Translations under genes and position numbers: made by a program | Source: Magnetococcales bacterium | GTDB lineage: Bacteria; Pseudomonadota; Magnetococcia; Magnetococcales; DC0425bin3 | Reading direction: 5' to 3' | NCBI GenBank assembly: GCA_015229045.1 | Contig: JADGCJ010000174.1 | Span: forward strand, 1-6,745 | Length of the DNA: 6,745 nt | The notes under the pieces: model-generated | The model's database searches: none | What the model saw: only the letters and a program-made list of their open reading frames with translations | Told to the model about the DNA's origin: nothing | Shown here: piece by piece, positions 4,637-6,745 of the stretch | How positions within the stretch are numbered: the first letter of the stretch is position 1 | How the letters are laid out: each line of letters starts with the position of its first letter

Positions 4637-6655
4637 ATGACCAGGCCAGAAGAAACAGAGAGTACCAACCCGGATTCGGGATCGCCTCATGCGCAACTGA
4701 TGCAGGAGATGCAACGGGTTGATGGCCTTGTTCAGGCAGGTTTACTGGATGAGGCGATCCATATTTGTGAAAAGGCGTGGGCCGTCTGGCCGGATCATTT
4801 GGATATTCTGATCTTTCTGGTCGAAATTCACTGGAAAAAAGGATCTGCCGATCGTGCAAAAGAGCTGATCTTGCAAGGTCTGCAACGGGTTCCAAATCAC
4901 GTTATGTTGCATTTTCTCATGGGTGAGATTGCCAAATCCACGCAGGACATGGAGACGGCATTGGTCCATTTTCAGGAGGTGATCCGTCTGGAACCCAACC
5001 ATGTCGGTGGGCACTATCAATGTGGAGCCATTTTGGCTGCGCGTGGTCGGCATGTCGAAGCTGTCGCCGCCTTTGAACGGGTTCTGCAACTCCAACCAGA
5101 TCTGGCCGAAGGCCATCAGTCGATGTCGCATGCCTACCATCTGGCAGGATGGAAACTCCTTGCCGACGTCCACTTGCGTCTGCACGACCACTACAGGAAA
5201 TCGGGCAAGCCTCTCTATCCGGTGGATGATATCAAGGATACCTATTTTCTCGATGGCAGAAGAGCCTTGGCGGCAGCACGTTCGGCTTTGTCGGTCAAAC
5301 TGTTAAACCACTTCTCCGTGCGACGGATCTGTTTTCACCCAGACCCTGGCCTTGCCGGGCAGGAGTTGGAGAATCTGATCTATTGCCCCATGGAGAAAAT
5401 CTCGGCCTTTTTCCTGGAGACCAGGTTGCGCTTGCCCACCGTCATCGATTTTGCTCCGGGCGATGCCCAACAGGTGCAAAAGGCTCTGATGGTGGCCAGG
5501 GCTATAGATTTGATCCCCCTGATGTTTGAACAGGCCGCGCAGGCACTGTTTGACCAATGCAAGGAGCAAAGGGTCGATTTTGCTGCGGATCGCCCCTGGC
5601 GTGTCTTTGCGGCAACGTCGCGCTGGACAACCGTCATGCAGTATGCCTCGCGCAACGTCGTCGATGCCCTGGAGCGGTTGGGTTGTCAAGTCCACTTTGA
5701 AATAGAAAAGAGCGATCTGGAGGGGCCGAGCAGATTTCATGACCTGAAAAAACAGTATGCCTACAATCCGCATATCATCATCAACATTAATCGAAGGGGT
5801 AACCGGCACTTGAATCCAGACATTTTTAACATTGTCTGGTATCAGGATCCCATGAAGGAGATCCGAGAGGGAAATGCCATAGACTGGCGAGAGCGGGACA
5901 TCATTTTTTCTGCCTATCCCGATTTTGATGATTTATTGCGCAAGACAGGCGCCCGGCATGTGCGTCGTCAGGACTTGTGCGTTGATTTAAATACCTTTTA
6001 TGTCACACAGCCACGACATGAACGGCGCAAGGTGGTTTTCCTGGGCAGCTCCCACCACCATTTTCTGCATGGTGTGCCGGGAGAAGAGAGAGTTCTGCGC
6101 GAGTTGGGCGATCTGGTCGAACAAGGCGCGACCATCACCCGCGACCACACGCGCGACCTTGCCACCCGGACGCATCTCGATTTCAGCCACGTCAACGACT
6201 ACCTCTACTCCTATGTGGTCAGGAATCGTTGCGTCGAGTGGCTGTGTGAATTGGCACCGGAGCTGGAATGGGATGTGGAGGTGTATGGTCGGCATTGGGA
6301 TGAGATCCCCATCGTGGCTCCCTATTTTCGAGGGGAGGTTCCCCACGGAGCTGCCGTCGCGGCCATCTACAACCAGGCGCGTTATGCCCTGGCGGCACAT
6401 CCGTACATGGTCAAGTCGCAAAGGCTGGCCGAACTCTCCGCCTGCGGCTGTATTCCGGTTCTGTTCGACGACCGGATCCATGCCGAAGGCCCCCATTGGG
6501 AGAATGAAATCCTCTATTTCAAGACCAGGGAGGCCCTGCGTACCTGTCTGGGCCAGGAACCGAAGGGCGATCCCAACGCCATTGCCCAGTCCTGCTCCTA
6601 CGACAAGTTTGCCAGACGCATCTTGCGGCTGGTCGAGGAAGAGTTGTCACCATAG
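4637..6655 (+). CDS. TPR-repeat protein with C-terminal GT-B (CgeB/Glyco_trans_1_2-like) glycosyltransferase domain, copy 2
   Basis: This is a full-length paralogue of the gene ending at 4264, with the same order of parts in a 672-residue product. TPR units span about 22-160. The unassigned middle region spans about 165-308, with RLHDHY (171-176) and DTYFLDGRRAL (191-201). The glycosyltransferase module runs from about 311 to the end: WRVFAATSR, NPHIIININ, IVWYQ (389-393), WRERD, KVVFLGSSHH (455-464), GRHWDEIPIVAPYFRG, YNQARYALAAHP, and RLAELSACGC (586-595). Glu589 matches the second EX7E glutamate; the first position is Met581. No signal peptide or membrane segment is visible. I prefer the ATG at 4637 because MTRPEETESTNPDS then aligns gap-free with MARQKGREVVNPGS of copy 1. 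The in-frame ATG at 4628 (three more residues) is possible, since GGAAGGGA (4620-4627) is badly spaced for both. The most divergent part between copies is about residues 285-330, just before and at the start of the glycosyltransferase module. It is probably cytoplasmic; donor and acceptor are unknown. Confidence 0.92.
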   Translation: MTRPEETESTNPDSGSPHAQLMQEMQRVDGLVQAGLLDEAIHICEKAWAVWPDHLDILIFLVEIHWKKGSADRAKELILQGLQRVPNHVMLHFLMGEIAKSTQDMETALVHFQEVIRLEPNHVGGHYQCGAILAARGRHVEAVAAFERVLQLQPDLAEGHQSMSHAYHLAGWKLLADVHLRLHDHYRKSGKPLYPVDDIKDTYFLDGRRALAAARSALSVKLLNHFSVRRICFHPDPGLAGQELENLIYCPMEKISAFFLETRLRLPTVIDFAPGDAQQVQKALMVARAIDLIPLMFEQAAQALFDQCKEQRVDFAADRPWRVFAATSRWTTVMQYASRNVVDALERLGCQVHFEIEKSDLEGPSRFHDLKKQYAYNPHIIININRRGNRHLNPDIFNIVWYQDPMKEIREGNAIDWRERDIIFSAYPDFDDLLRKTGARHVRRQDLCVDLNTFYVTQPRHERRKVVFLGSSHHHFLHGVPGEERVLRELGDLVEQGATITRDHTRDLATRTHLDFSHVNDYLYSYVVRNRCVEWLCELAPELEWDVEVYGRHWDEIPIVAPYFRGEVPHGAAVAAIYNQARYALAAHPYMVKSQRLAELSACGCIPVLFDDRIHAEGPHWENEILYFKTREALRTCLGQEPKGDPNAIAQSCSYDKFARRILRLVEEELSP

Positions 6656-6690
6656 GATGAAAAACTGGCCACAGACAGTCTGGAAGTTGA

Positions 6691-6745
6691 CAAGAAAAGC
6701 CTGGACATGAAAGCCTTTGTCAGGGCTTCGCCCCGAACCCCACCA
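6691..6745 (+). repeat. Dispersed 3'-flank repeat, right-edge copy (truncated by window)
   Basis: The first 42 bases match the inverted copy at 1-42 at 41 positions, and 6704-6742 align with the central copy. It starts 35 bases after the stop of the second TPR-glycosyltransferase, in its sense orientation. Only one GGGCTTCGCCCC unit is present before ACCCCACCA, where the window ends. GCCTGGACA and TGTCAGGGC could pair with one mismatch and one G-T wobble. Confidence 0.85.

Noticed and set aside
4345..4722. 125-codon plus-strand frame and matching minus-strand frames across the tandem repeats
   Set aside because: The products are low-complexity translations of the 23-bp array (GASPQTP or GVWGEAP types). 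The unit length cycles the frame, and the reading frame runs into the real gene in another phase.

Overview
The window holds three complete protein-coding genes and a repeat-rich intergenic region. It reads as moderately GC-rich DNA from a motile Gram-negative bacterium. The evidence is a transmembrane nitrate/nitrite-sensing type chemoreceptor, a textbook sigma-54 (-24/-12) promoter, and two soluble TPR-glycosyltransferase fusions of a kind often tied to flagellin or cell-surface modification. The dispersed repeat built on GGGGCTTCGCCCC and AACCCCA reminds me of repeats in magnetotactic Magnetococcales genomes. That is memory-based and weak, and nothing here proves the taxon.

Layout. Positions 1-73 are the 3' flank of the chemoreceptor gene and contain an inverted copy of a dispersed repeat. 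Positions 74-1954 (minus strand) encode a 626-residue methyl-accepting chemotaxis protein: TM1, NIT-type sensor, TM2, HAMP, signalling domain. Positions 1955-2236 are a divergent control region. It has a 10-bp perfect inverted repeat made of two TGTCGACA palindromes (2010-2040), a possible sigma-70 promoter for the chemoreceptor, and a strong sigma-54 promoter (2164-2179) for the gene to the right. Positions 2237-4264 (plus) encode a 675-residue TPR plus GT-B glycosyltransferase-like protein. Positions 4265-4636 are a complex intergenic stretch: a decayed tandem duplicate of that gene's last codons and stop, an AT-rich segment with a weak terminator-like hairpin, a second copy of the dispersed repeat expanded into four 23-bp tandem units, a 14-bp perfect hairpin, and a short leader. 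Positions 4637-6655 (plus) encode a second, 672-residue paralogue with the same architecture. Positions 6656-6745 are its 3' flank and carry the third copy of the dispersed repeat, cut off by the window end.

How it fits together. The two TPR-glycosyltransferases are full-length paralogues in tandem. The duplicated gene tail between them suggests the array has been larger or has undergone tandem duplication. A sigma-54 promoter with candidate upstream activator sites, next to a chemoreceptor, makes a role in flagellar or surface-structure glycosylation plausible, by analogy with the TPR-glycosyltransferase FlmG of Caulobacter. No flagellin or sugar-biosynthesis gene is in view, so this is inference. 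The three repeat copies all lie a short distance 3' of a gene and in the sense orientation of that gene, which suggests a 3'-UTR-type element rather than random insertion. No RNA genes, CRISPR arrays, transposases or phage genes were found.
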